A stretch of 64,000 bases of DNA from Mucilaginibacter flavidus (GCF_024055575.1 NZ_JAMXOE010000031.1:1-64000); one strand, 5' to 3'; positions 42,427 to 51,379 are shown, counted from the stretch's first letter. A program made the numbers and translations. Notes: generated from the sequence alone by a model not told the origin.

Positions 42427-43491
42427 ATGAAACTTCGCATACTTGTTTTAATAAATGCGGCAGCGGTTGCCGTCACACTTTCTGCTGTAAATTACTATTT
42501 TCAACATAGCTGGTATAACGTAGCACTTACGTTTTTCATCACCATAATTACAAGCTTCCTGGTATTTTATTACCTGATTGAAAAATACGTTTACTCAAAA
42601 ATAAAGCTGATTTATAAGCTGATCCACAACCTTAAGCTCGGCCGCGATTTACGTGATGCTCTCGGGGAACACATGAGCGCCGACCCGATTAATGATGTGG
42701 AAACTGAAGTAAAGGAATGGGCTAAAGAAAAGAAAACCGAAATTGACGAGTTGCGTAAGCAGGAAAAATTTCGCCGCGATTTTTTGTCAAACATATCACA
42801 CGAGTTTAAAACACCGCTGTTTGCTATACAAGGATATATTGAGGCGCTGCAGGATGATGATTTTGAGGATAAAGACATGGCTAAGCAGTTTTTGGCGAAG
42901 GCAGCCAAAAATGTTGACCGTTTGAGCTATCTTATAAAAGACCTGGACGAAATATCAAAACTAGAATCGGGTGAGATACCGATTAACCTTACCCGTTTTA
43001 AAATAAATGACTTAATAAAAGAGGTTTTTGAGTCGTTTGAGCTGAAAGCGAGGCAGCATAACATCAAGCTGATATTTAAACAAAAATACGACGAACCCAT
43101 ACTGGTAAATGCCGACCGCGAAAAAATACGCCAGGTGTTGGTTAACTTAATTGACAACTCCTTTAAATACGGCAATGAAGAAGGCAGTACATCAGTAAGC
43201 CTTTTTGAACTGCACGACCAGGTGCTGGTTGAGGTTACCGATAACGGCATCGGTATCGAAGAAAAATTTCTGCCCCGTCTTTTTGAGCGCTTTTTCCGCA
43301 CAGATACCAGTCGCTCAAGGCAGATAGGCGGCTCGGGATTAGGGCTTGCTATTGTTAAGCATATTATTGAAGCGCATGAACAAACAATTAACGTACGGAG
43401 CACCGAGGGATTGGGTTCAACTTTTGGATTTACCCTGCAGCGTTCAAAGCAGACTTTACATTTACCTAACATACCAAATCTAAAAAATTAA
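42427..43491 (+). CDS. Sensor histidine kinase, PhoR-like
   Basis: 354 residues. Two N-terminal membrane helices (LRILVLINAAAVAVTLSAV and VALTFFITIITSFLVFYYL) with almost no periplasmic loop. The linker is a charged helix (VKEWAKEKKTEIDELRKQEK), then HisKA with His in FLSNISHEFKTPLFAIQGYI. The ATPase domain shows NLIDNSFKYGNEEG, VTDNGIGIEEKFLPRLFERF and GGSGLGLAIVKHI. The short sensor and phosphate-related genes immediately downstream suggest PhoR, but no response regulator is in the window. It is separated from the DUF47 gene by about 50 bases with a Pho-box-like repeat. Confidence 0.9.
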   Translation: MKLRILVLINAAAVAVTLSAVNYYFQHSWYNVALTFFITIITSFLVFYYLIEKYVYSKIKLIYKLIHNLKLGRDLRDALGEHMSADPINDVETEVKEWAKEKKTEIDELRKQEKFRRDFLSNISHEFKTPLFAIQGYIEALQDDDFEDKDMAKQFLAKAAKNVDRLSYLIKDLDEISKLESGEIPINLTRFKINDLIKEVFESFELKARQHNIKLIFKQKYDEPILVNADREKIRQVLVNLIDNSFKYGNEEGSTSVSLFELHDQVLVEVTDNGIGIEEKFLPRLFERFFRTDTSRSRQIGGSGLGLAIVKHIIEAHEQTINVRSTEGLGSTFGFTLQRSKQTLHLPNIPNLKN

Positions 43492-43521
43492 CATTAACTT
43501 AACATTGCAAGGTTACCTTTG
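43488..43521 (+). promoter_or_regulatory. Pho-box-like direct repeat and -7 box upstream of the DUF47/PiT operon
   Basis: TTAACAT at 43488-43494 and TTAACAT at 43499-43505 are exact direct repeats 11 bases apart, the spacing of PhoB/PhoP boxes (TTAACA-type half-sites). A TACCTTTG box at 43514-43521 matches TAnnTTTG exactly. No TTG sits at the usual -33 place; the direct repeat covers it, as in activator-dependent promoters. A further inverted ATGTTAA occurs at 43531-43537. The repeat overlaps the 3' end of the kinase gene. Confidence 0.6.
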
Positions 43522-43540
43522 TCGAAACCCATGTTAAGTT

Positions 43541-44191
43541 ATGTCACTAAACAGCATTTTCCAATACTTTGTACCAAAGGATAAAAAGGTATTTTTTCCC
43601 TTATTTGAACAGGCAGCAAACAATGTTGTAACAATGGCAACCATATTGGTTGAGGCTGTAAATTCAAATAACACGGCTACCCGCGAAGAGCTGTTTAAAC
43701 AGATTGATAAACTGGAGAACAAGGGCGACGAAATAACCCACCAGGTTCATCTTGAACTTGGCAAAAACTTTATCACTCCATTTGATCGTGAGGATATTCA
43801 TGCGCTATCATCAGCTATAGATGATGTTGCCGATTATATTCAGGGCGCAGCCAACCGGATGAACCTGTACCGCATTGACGATTATAACGAACACATCCGC
43901 AAACTGTCAGACCTTACGCTGCAGGCCAGTATCGACCTTGAAAAAGCTGTACGCGAACTGAAGGACCTTAAAAACGTGCGCGCCATTGCGGATTCGTGCA
44001 TCAGGATAAACAGCGTTGAAAACCAGGCCGATTACGTGTTCGACCGCGCCGTGGCTGACCTGTTTTTATACGAAAAGGACGCTATCCGTTTGATCAAATA
44101 CAAAGAGATTTTATCGGCGTTAGAAACCGCTACAGATATGTGCGAGGATGCAGCGGATGTAATGGAATCAATTTTAGTTAAAAACGCATAA
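43541..44191 (+). CDS. DUF47 (PhoU-like) phosphate transport regulator
   Basis: 216 residues, all-helical. It has the PhoU-like metal-binding repeats: IDKLENKGDEITHQVHLELG with DREDIHALSSAIDDVADYIQ in the first bundle, and EILSALETATDMCEDAADVM in the second. DUF47 proteins are encoded next to PiT transporters and are thought to gate them. Only four bases separate it from the transporter gene, so the two are cotranscribed from the Pho-box-like promoter at 43488-43521. Confidence 0.95.
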   Translation: MSLNSIFQYFVPKDKKVFFPLFEQAANNVVTMATILVEAVNSNNTATREELFKQIDKLENKGDEITHQVHLELGKNFITPFDREDIHALSSAIDDVADYIQGAANRMNLYRIDDYNEHIRKLSDLTLQASIDLEKAVRELKDLKNVRAIADSCIRINSVENQADYVFDRAVADLFLYEKDAIRLIKYKEILSALETATDMCEDAADVMESILVKNA

Positions 44192-44195
44192 GTAA

Positions 44196-45209
44196 ATGAT
44201 TACTACTACCCTTGTTGTTATAGTTTGCCTTGCGCTGATTTTTGACTACACCAATGGTTTTCACGATGCGGCGAACTCTATTGCTACTATTGTATCAACC
44301 AAAGTGTTAACCCCATTTCAGGCGGTTGTGTGGGCGGCTTTTTTTAACTTTTTAGTTTACTTTTTTATCAAGGACCATAAAGTTGCCAAAACGGTATCAA
44401 AAATTGTTGTCGAAAATTATATCACCCTTCACGTAATATTGGCGGGGCTGGTAGCCGCAATTTCGTGGAATTTAATAACCTGGTGGTTTGGTATCCCTTC
44501 AAGCTCGTCGCATACGCTTATTGGTGGCTTTGCCGGTGCCGGCATCACCAATGCTTTATACATGGGTGTAAGCGGCTTAAATGCTGTAAACATGAGTTAT
44601 ATACTAACCATATTGGCCTATATTGTTTTAGCCCCGGTAATTGGCCTGGTAATGGGATACCTTGTAACACTTTTGATATTACATATATGCAAAAATTCCC
44701 GGCCGGCCGCCGCAGAGCGTTGGTTTAAAAGACTACAATTGGTGTCATCTGCAGCACTAAGCTTTGCACATGGTGGTAACGATGCGCAAAAAGTAATGGG
44801 CATTTTATACGTAACTATTGTAACTGCCAAAATAATAAAACCCGGGGATACCATGCCCGATTGGATACCACTGGCTTGCTACTCTGCAATTGCACTTGGC
44901 ACCTTGTCGGGCGGCTGGAAGATAGTAAAAACCATGGGGTCGAAAATCACCAAGATTACACCGCTCGAAGGCGTAAGCGCCGAAACTGCCGGCGCCATCA
45001 CTTTGTTTTTTACAGAGCACTTTGGTATACCGGTTTCAACTACCCATACCATTACGGGTTCAATAATAGGTGTTGGTTTAACAAAACGCCTTTCGGCCGT
45101 ACGCTGGGGCTTAACCATAAACATTATCTGGGCCTGGGTAATTACCATCCCTATATCCGCATTGATTGCTGCGGGTGTATTTTCCCTGTTACGGATTTTT
45201 GTTAAATAG
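44196..45209 (+). CDS. Low-affinity inorganic phosphate transporter (PiT)
   Basis: 337 residues with about ten hydrophobic helices. Two inverted signature halves are present: FDYTNGFHDAANSIATIVST near the N-terminus and LSFAHGGNDAQKVMGILYVT near the middle. GIPSSSSHTLIGGFAGAGIT and FGIPVSTTHTITGSIIGVGL are the matching substrate motifs of the two repeats. It imports phosphate with a cation across the inner membrane. Cotranscribed with the DUF47 gene. Confidence 0.96.
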   Translation: MITTTLVVIVCLALIFDYTNGFHDAANSIATIVSTKVLTPFQAVVWAAFFNFLVYFFIKDHKVAKTVSKIVVENYITLHVILAGLVAAISWNLITWWFGIPSSSSHTLIGGFAGAGITNALYMGVSGLNAVNMSYILTILAYIVLAPVIGLVMGYLVTLLILHICKNSRPAAAERWFKRLQLVSSAALSFAHGGNDAQKVMGILYVTIVTAKIIKPGDTMPDWIPLACYSAIALGTLSGGWKIVKTMGSKITKITPLEGVSAETAGAITLFFTEHFGIPVSTTHTITGSIIGVGLTKRLSAVRWGLTINIIWAWVITIPISALIAAGVFSLLRIFVK

Positions 45210-45214
45210 CCTTT

Positions 45215-45240
45215 CTGCCAAAATTTGTTTAATTTGGCAG
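45215..45240. terminator. Possible hairpin after the PiT gene
   Basis: CTGCCAAA (45215-45222) and TTTGGCAG (45233-45240) are perfect inverted arms with a ten-base loop, starting just after the stop codon. There is no T run, so termination is uncertain. Confidence 0.35.
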
Positions 45241-45280
45241 TGATAAATGCTATTTGCTAACTACCCATAAAACTTTTGCG

Positions 45281-46009
45281 ATGAAAAAAGCCCTGCTAAT
45301 AATCCCCGTATTAACGTTGTCTTTTATATTATCAAGTTACAACACGCCTGTTAAGTCGACGCCGGCAACCACCTTTCAGTTACCCATCCCATCATCGTTA
45401 GATATGGGGAAAGCCCTTAAACAAGCGTTGCAGCAAGGTACCGCAAAAAGCTCAGACCAGCTATCGGCACTAAACGGCTATTTTGGCAATGCCGCTATAA
45501 AAATCCTCTTTCCGCCACAGGCGCAAAAGGCCGAGAAAACGTTGCGCAGTATCGGCTTGGGTAAACTATGCGACAATGTTATCCTGTCGCTTAATCGCGC
45601 TGCCGAAGATGCAGCCAAACAGGCCAAACCGATATTCATAAATGCTATTACCCACATGACGCTGCAGGATGTGTCGAACATTTTACTGGGCAACCAGGAT
45701 GCCGCCACGCAGTATTTTAAAAAGACCACTACCGACCAGTTAACCGCCTCGTTTAAACCCGTTATACAAAATAGTTTAGATAAAACCAACGCCACAAAAT
45801 ACTACGGCCAGGCAGCAAGCGAATAGAACAAAATTCCGTTTGTCAGCAAAATGAACCCGGATATCAGCGCCTACGTAACCCAAAAAGCAATCGATGGTTT
45901 ATTTCATGAAATTGCTTTAGAGGAATTAAACATCCGCAAAAATATTGGCGCCCGCAGTACACCGCTGTTACAAAAGGTATTTGCTTTTGCTGATCAGAAG
46001 AAGAAATAA
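45281..46009 (+). pseudogene. DUF4197 paralogue truncated by an in-frame stop
   Basis: From ATG 45281 (MKKALLIIPVLTLSFILSSY) the frame matches the neighbouring DUF4197 protein throughout, including LNGYFGNAAIKILFPPQAQK and LGKLCDNVILSLNRAAEDAA. A TAG at 45824-45826 stands where the neighbour has Tyr (NEYNKVPFV); reading continues in the same frame as NKIPFVSKMNPDISAYVTQK through to a normal end at 46009. So it is a single base change, not a frameshift. The truncated product would lack the last 60 residues. Unlike the next copy the signal peptide has no lipobox Cys. Confidence 0.82.
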
Positions 46010-46163
46010 CGATTAGCGATTGGTTAATTAGCTATTTAAAAATCAGGAACTTCGCACTAAACGACAAACAAAATCTCAGAATACTTGTTGGTAACAACAT
46101 CGGCAGGGGCAGGAATTTGCTTTATTTGGCGGTGAAAAATTGTTACTACTTTAAACTACCGCA

Positions 46164-46898
46164 ATGAAAAAAACGCTACTATTAATTCCCTTCCTGGCTA
46201 TACTAATAACATTATCGGCTTGTGATTCTCTTAACCAGATAGCCCAGGCAGGCGTAGGTGCTGCTACATCAGGCAATCCCACAAACATTGAAATAGGTAA
46301 CGGCTTAAAGGAGGCCCTACAAATTGGTACCTCAAAAAGCTCCAACCAGCTTTCGGCAGTCGACGGTTTTTTTGCGAATGCCGCAGTAAAAATCCTTTTC
46401 CCGCCCGAAGCACGAAAAGTTGAAAATACTTTGCGGAGCATTGGCCTGGGTAAATTGTGCGACAACGTGGTCCTGTCACTCAACCGCGCCGCCGAAGATG
46501 CAGCCGTACAAGCTAAGCCCATCTTTATAAATTCTATTAAACAAATGACGCTTACTGATGTAGCCAACATTTTGCTGGGCAGCCAGGATGCCGCCACTCA
46601 ATACTTTAAGCGCACCACTACTTTACAACTAACGGCCTCATTTAAACCAGTTATACAAAACAGCCTTAACAAAGTTGGTGCAACAAAATACTATGGCGAT
46701 GCCGCAAACGAGTATAACAAAGTGCCGTTTGTTACCAAAGTTAACCCCGACATCAGCGCCTACGTTACCCAAAAAGCTATCGACGGCTTGTTTTATGAAA
46801 TTGCGCTTGAGGAGTTAAACATCCGCAAAAATATCAGCGCCCGTACGTCGCCGTTGCTGCAAAAGGTATTTGCTTATGCTGACAGGAATAAGAAATAG
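46164..46898 (+). CDS. DUF4197 lipoprotein
   Basis: 244 residues with signal peptide and lipobox (LITLSAC, Cys at about residue 20). The DUF4197 body follows: SSNQLSAVDGFFANAAVKIL, NTLRSIGLGKLCDNVVLSLN, ATQYFKRTTTLQLTASFKPV, and the C-terminal DISAYVTQKAIDGLFYEIAL. The function of the family is unknown; exported all-helical protein. It is a tandem duplicate of the damaged copy at 45281, about 150 bases away. Confidence 0.9.
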   Translation: MKKTLLLIPFLAILITLSACDSLNQIAQAGVGAATSGNPTNIEIGNGLKEALQIGTSKSSNQLSAVDGFFANAAVKILFPPEARKVENTLRSIGLGKLCDNVVLSLNRAAEDAAVQAKPIFINSIKQMTLTDVANILLGSQDAATQYFKRTTTLQLTASFKPVIQNSLNKVGATKYYGDAANEYNKVPFVTKVNPDISAYVTQKAIDGLFYEIALEELNIRKNISARTSPLLQKVFAYADRNKK

Positions 46899-47039
46899 TG
46901 ATTAGAGATTGGTTGATCAGAGATTAGTTGATCAGAGACTGGTGATTAGTAGGATCATGGTGTTTTGATCTTGTGCCAGCATGAGCCAGCGATTTTTCCT
47001 AATCTCTAACCGCTAATAAATAATCTCTACAATTGATCG
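46899..47039. repeat. Spacer of reiterated GATTAGAGATT words
   Basis: Three imperfect tandem copies (GATTAGAGATTGGTT, GATCAGAGATTAGTT, GATCAGAGACTGGTG) face inverted words on the right (AATCTCTAACCGCTAATAAA, AATCTCTACAATTGATCGC). It lies between convergent genes and could form a bidirectional terminator-like structure. The same vocabulary occurs at 46010-46035 and 9737-9812. Confidence 0.45.
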
Positions 47040-48341
47040 CTAATTCCCAAACTTAACATTCAGCTTAACCAGTTGTGGCTTTCCGTTGCTGTTCGCATTC
47101 CATTTAGGGCCGTTGGTTATTAAATCAATGGCTTTTTTGTCGGCCGCAGTGCTTAACCCCCTGTTTACTTTTATCTCGCTGATGCTGCCGTCAGCGGCAA
47201 CCATAAACGACAGTTTCACCGTGCCCTTTATCCCATCAGATGATGTGGCATTTTCTTTAAGGTATTTATTGAAGCTAACCCAGCCATCCGTTGGGCGGGC
47301 ATTTAATGTAGCCTGATTGCTGTTCATCACAACCACTTCGGCAAGTGAGCTGTTGTTTGGCTCAAGCGCAATGGTTTTCAGCGAATCGCTTTTCTGCGCA
47401 TCTACCTTCACCGTGTTATAGCCCACAAAGCCAATTTCCAGCTTTGATTTTGGGCTGTCTACCTTTATCCGGAATTTGCCATTATTGTCCGTAAGCGCGC
47501 CATAGTTTTTACCATTTACTTTTACCGATGCACCCGGCGGCGGCGATTTGTCGTTATTGTCAATTACGCGACCCTGTAATATAATAGGCCGTTGCTGGGC
47601 TGAGCTGAATGGCGATATTGCGGTTGTTTTTGATACACCAAGCGCCTGGCTTTTCAACACCTGGTCGGTAGTTGCGGCCGGCTTGTTCGTATAATTGGCT
47701 AAGTACCCTGCGGATCCGGTGTCAATAGGCGCTGCCTTCTTCTTCGAGCTATAATCCATTACCACCATTTCATTTAACGGGATGGTGTCTTTCTCTGCGG
47801 CAGCGTCCTTATTTATCCTGGCTTCTTTTAGTACATCGTTTCTTTCCGCGGCGATTATTTCAGGCGCAGCAGGTGCAGCAGCTCCGGCAGGCCTAACGGT
47901 GGTTATACGCTTTGGTGCTGCTAGCGCAACAATATTCTCTGCCATTTGCTTTGCACTGGCCGTATCTTTCGCCAATGGCTGTACAGTAGGTGTCTTAACT
48001 GGGGGCTTTTCTAATTTCGCTATGGGGATCACTGATTGTTTTGGTCTATTGCTTAACCACAGCCATCCAATAGTAAATACGACCAAAACCGATGCTGCAA
48101 TAGCTAACCATCTGAATGGTATAATGCGGCGTTCCTTGCGTTCAACACGCTGTTGTAAACGGCTGCTTAAGTCAGCTAAATTATTTTGCTGGTCGTGGGC
48201 GGCGCTTTCATAACCTTCAAGGGCGTCCATTAAAAAAGGGTCATCCTGTGCGCGGGCTTCCAATTGGTGCATAGCACGGGCGTCAAGCTCCCCGTTAAGG
48301 TACTTCCTGATCAGCAATATGTCGGCCTCGTGTTTACTCAC
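47040..48341 (-). CDS. TonB-like / anti-sigma transmembrane protein
   Basis: 433 residues, GTG start. The N-terminus (EADILLIRKYLNGELDARAM, DPFLMDALEGYE) resembles anti-sigma regions. One helix (WLAIAASVLVVFTIGWLWLS) follows, then a Pro-rich periplasmic linker, a carboxypeptidase-like regulatory domain (ILQGRVIDNNDKSPPPGASV, SLAEVVVMNSNQ), and a TonB C-terminal domain (KGTVKLSFMVAADGSISEIK and KAIDLITNGPKWNANSNGKP). It overlaps the upstream sigma-factor gene by 8 bases, so sigma and this protein are cotranscribed. It probably binds the sigma factor and links it to the periplasm; the TonB part may be a signal domain. Confidence 0.85.
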   Translation of the reverse strand: MSKHEADILLIRKYLNGELDARAMHQLEARAQDDPFLMDALEGYESAAHDQQNNLADLSSRLQQRVERKERRIIPFRWLAIAASVLVVFTIGWLWLSNRPKQSVIPIAKLEKPPVKTPTVQPLAKDTASAKQMAENIVALAAPKRITTVRPAGAAAPAAPEIIAAERNDVLKEARINKDAAAEKDTIPLNEMVVMDYSSKKKAAPIDTGSAGYLANYTNKPAATTDQVLKSQALGVSKTTAISPFSSAQQRPIILQGRVIDNNDKSPPPGASVKVNGKNYGALTDNNGKFRIKVDSPKSKLEIGFVGYNTVKVDAQKSDSLKTIALEPNNSSLAEVVVMNSNQATLNARPTDGWVSFNKYLKENATSSDGIKGTVKLSFMVAADGSISEIKVNRGLSTAADKKAIDLITNGPKWNANSNGKPQLVKLNVKFGN

Positions 48342-48903
48342 TGTTCTTCTCCAAACAAATTTTCAGGTTGCGTTTACCGTTTTGTATAAAGCTTTTTACT
48401 TCGTTAAGGGTAAAACCCGTAAGTTCAGTTATTTCTTTATAGCACTTTTCATTTAAATAAAACAAACTCACGGTTTGTTTTTGATTGAGCGGTAATTTCT
48501 CCATACATTTTTCAAGCGCCTGCATTGCTGCCTCGCGGTTGTTATCATCAGGATGCAGAATTAATGAAAATTCCATAACGTCATCCAAATTAATTACTTC
48601 CATCTTTTTACCGGCACGCAGCTGCATCAGGCAATAATTGCGGCTAAGCACGTACAACCAGCTTTTAAACTGTTTGATGTCGTGCTGCTTAACCTTTACC
48701 GTCAACTCTTCAAAAATCCCCATAACGGCATCCTTGGCCTGCTCTTCATCTTTCAGGTATTTTAAACAAACACCGTATACCAGCGGCATTTGTTTTTCGT
48801 AAAGTTTACCTAAATGCAGCAAATCACCGCTTTCGCGGTAAAGGGTTAGCAGTTTATCATCGTCTGCATCGGTTGGCTTAACTGGTTTCCTAAAAAAATT
48901 CAT
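48334..48903 (-). CDS. ECF sigma factor
   Basis: 189 residues. Region 2 with MPLVYGVCLKYLKDEEQAKD and DIKQFKSWLYVLSRNYCLMQ, region 4 with ALEKCMEKLPLNQKQTVSLF and YKEITELTGFTLNEVKSFIQ. It is the first gene of an operon with the TonB-like anti-sigma protein and is divergent from the vWA gene. The shared upstream gap (48904-48986) would hold the promoter(s), possibly autoregulated. Confidence 0.93.
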   Translation of the reverse strand: MNFFRKPVKPTDADDDKLLTLYRESGDLLHLGKLYEKQMPLVYGVCLKYLKDEEQAKDAVMGIFEELTVKVKQHDIKQFKSWLYVLSRNYCLMQLRAGKKMEVINLDDVMEFSLILHPDDNNREAAMQALEKCMEKLPLNQKQTVSLFYLNEKCYKEITELTGFTLNEVKSFIQNGKRNLKICLEKNSE

Positions 48904-48952
48904 TTACGGGGTGGTAAAATTAATTTTTTTAAATGGCTTATGGAAATGTGCG

Positions 48953-48974
48953 TTTTACTGCATCATCAGTAAAA
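48953..48974. promoter_or_regulatory. Hairpin in the divergent promoter gap
   Basis: TTTTACTG and CAGTAAAA form a perfect 8-bp inverted repeat with loop CATCAT, ending 12 bases before the vWA ATG. It is placed like an operator or a 5'-leader hairpin between the sigma-factor gene and the vWA gene. Confidence 0.4.
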
Positions 48975-48986
48975 ACTAAACGCATT

Positions 48987-50882
48987 ATGAAAAAGCTTTT
49001 ATTATTTGTTTTAATTTTTGCCGGCTTAACAGGGTTTAAGCATGGCAATACCCGCACCATCACGGGGACTGTTTATTCAAAAGATGACGGATTGCCGCTG
49101 CCCGGGGTATCTGTGACGGCGCCTGGCACCCAAATTGGGGCCATAACAAACGATCAAGGTAAATTTACGATTAAAGTGCCCGAGGCCGCCAACAACCTGG
49201 CTTTTGCTTTCGTTGGTTACAATCGTAAAACGGTAAAACTAGGAAAAACAGATACGTTAACGGTTTATCTTGAAACAAATGCGAAACAATTGAATGAGGT
49301 TGTGGTAGTCGGATATGGGTCTGTGCAAGGTCAGGATTATTCTGGCTATGTATCAGCATCCGCACCTGCTGAAAAACAAACACTCTCAAGGCACTTCTCG
49401 CAAACACAGGACAAGAGCTATAAAACCGTGGTAACCAAACGCGATGATGACGATGAAAGCTATGCCGGTATTACCGAAAACGCATTCACAACGGTTAAAA
49501 ACGCACCTCTTTCTACTTTTTCTGTCGATGTAGATGCCGCCTCATACAGCAATGTAAGGCGTTTTATTAACCAGGGGCAAATGCCACCTGCCGACGCTGT
49601 ACGTATTGAGGAAATGATAAATTATTTTCACTATAACTTACCTGCACCAACCGATGGCGGCCCGGTTGCAATCCACACCGAACTATCAGCAGCGCCATGG
49701 AACACCAAACACAGGCTGTTGCGCATCGGCCTCAAAGCAAAAACTATCGATGCCCAAAAACTGCCGCCCTCAAACCTGGTGTTTTTAATCGATGTATCGG
49801 GCTCCATGTTCCAGGACAATAAATTACCGTTGGTAAAATCATCAATGAAAATGCTTGTTGAGCAATTACGCCCGCAGGACAGGGTAGCTATTGTGGCATA
49901 CGCGGGCAATGCCGGGCTTGTGCTGCCTGCTACCAGCGGCGACAAAAAATCAACCATCAATGATGCCATCGAAAGCCTGGCCGCAGGTGGTTCCACTGCC
50001 GGGGGCGAAGGACTGAAGCTGGCCTACAAAATTGCCAGGGAGAATTTTATGGTGAAAGGCAATAACCGTATTGTTATGTGCACCGACGGCGATTTCAATG
50101 TCGGCCCGTCAAGCGATGGCGATATGGAGCAATTGATAACCAAAGAGCGCGACAGTAAAGTTGCTATATCAATAATGGGTTTTGGTATGGGTAATTATAA
50201 AGACAGTAAAATGGAAACCCTTGCCGATAAAGGCAACGGCAATTATGCTTATATCGATAACATCACCGAAGCACATAAAGCCCTGGTTAGTGAATTTGGC
50301 GGCACCCTGTTCACTATTGCAAAAGACGTGAAGCTGCAGGTTGAATTTAACCCGGCAAAGGTACAGGCATACCGGCTATTGGGCTACGAGGACCGTATGC
50401 TGGCCAAAGAGGATTTTAATAATGATAAAAAAGATGCCGGTGATATGGGCCTTGGCCATACTGTGACGGCCTTGTATGAAATTGTGCCTGCCGGGATAAA
50501 GGACGATTATGCCGGTAGTGTGGACCCTTTAAAGTATCAAAAAGCACTTCCTGTTAGTGTAGATAGATCATCAGATGAGATGATGACTATCAAATTCAGG
50601 TATAAAGACCCTGATTCGGCAACCAGTAAGTTAAGCCAGGTATCTATAAAAGATAATCCAAAGGCATTGGAGGCCACTTCTGTCGATTTCAGGTTTGCTG
50701 CTGCTGTTGCCGAGTTTGGGATGCTGTTGCGTGGGTCGCAATTTAAACAGCAATCAACCTATGTACAGGCTATCAGCCTGGCCAAAGGCGCCAAAGGGAA
50801 CGACGAAGAAGGTTACCGGTCGGAATTTATCCGGTTGGCAGAGAGTGCAAAATCAATGGCAAACGAATTGGCATCCAAGTAA
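48987..50882 (+). CDS. von Willebrand factor A domain protein with DUF3520 (YfbK-like)
   Basis: 631 residues from ATG 48987, chosen because it opens the signal peptide MKKLLLFVLIFAGLTGFKHG. A carboxypeptidase-like regulatory domain (ITGTVYSKDDGLPLPGVSV) is followed by LNEVVVVGYGSV, a motif usually at the start of SusC plugs. The vWA domain has MIDAS FLIDVSGSMFQDN, TDGDFNVGPSSDGD and IMGFGMGNYKDSK. The C-terminal DUF3520 (PAGIKDDYAGSVDPLKYQK and FRFAAAVAEFGMLLRG) completes the YfbK plan. It is a secreted protein-interaction protein, divergent from the ECF sigma gene. Confidence 0.92.
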   Translation: MKKLLLFVLIFAGLTGFKHGNTRTITGTVYSKDDGLPLPGVSVTAPGTQIGAITNDQGKFTIKVPEAANNLAFAFVGYNRKTVKLGKTDTLTVYLETNAKQLNEVVVVGYGSVQGQDYSGYVSASAPAEKQTLSRHFSQTQDKSYKTVVTKRDDDDESYAGITENAFTTVKNAPLSTFSVDVDAASYSNVRRFINQGQMPPADAVRIEEMINYFHYNLPAPTDGGPVAIHTELSAAPWNTKHRLLRIGLKAKTIDAQKLPPSNLVFLIDVSGSMFQDNKLPLVKSSMKMLVEQLRPQDRVAIVAYAGNAGLVLPATSGDKKSTINDAIESLAAGGSTAGGEGLKLAYKIARENFMVKGNNRIVMCTDGDFNVGPSSDGDMEQLITKERDSKVAISIMGFGMGNYKDSKMETLADKGNGNYAYIDNITEAHKALVSEFGGTLFTIAKDVKLQVEFNPAKVQAYRLLGYEDRMLAKEDFNNDKKDAGDMGLGHTVTALYEIVPAGIKDDYAGSVDPLKYQKALPVSVDRSSDEMMTIKFRYKDPDSATSKLSQVSIKDNPKALEATSVDFRFAAAVAEFGMLLRGSQFKQQSTYVQAISLAKGAKGNDEEGYRSEFIRLAESAKSMANELASK

Positions 50883-50901
50883 AATTGACCCATTCTCCGC
50901 T

Positions 50902-51049
50902 CGTCATTGCGAGGTACGAAGCAATCTCTGCACATGCTAATCCCGGAACAATAACTTTGTGGCGACTTGTAAACCGACTTCCTGGTCGCCACAAAAAGAA
51001 AGACTCGTGACTGTCCTGAGTAAAGATTGCTTCGTTCCTCGCAATGACG
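50902..51049. repeat. Inverted CGTCATTGCGAGG element (MITE/REPIN-like)
   Basis: Ends CGTCATTGCGAGGTACGAAG (50902 on) and its inverted form up to 51049 (CGTTCCTCGCAATGACG) match over 26 bases with one mismatch. An inner pair TTTGTGGCGAC (50956-50966) and GTCGCCACAAA (50985-50995) forms a second stem. No gene is inside. The gap 50883-51379 shows nothing else supportable; the last part is AT-rich leader. Confidence 0.7.
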
Positions 51050-51379
51050 ATTTTTTGAAGTGTATTGGTTCGGCGGAGTTTTTTGGCACAACAAATCTGG
51101 CCTATCGCCAATTTAATCCCCAATACGTGCACCAAATTTTCCACAAATCGCGGTCTCATTATTCCCACGGCGCTTAAATTATTAATCAATAGTAAAATTA
51201 CTTTTTCGCTACAATAAAAATCAGCTATAAATCTTTAAAAATTATGTGGCATGCCTATTGCCTTATCTAGGTCAGTAGTATTGTTAAAAAACGTTGTAAC
51301 TAAATTATTACAAAAGCCATCAATAGCTAACACGTTAATTTTAAAATACTTATATTAGCAACCATTAAATCTATTTATC

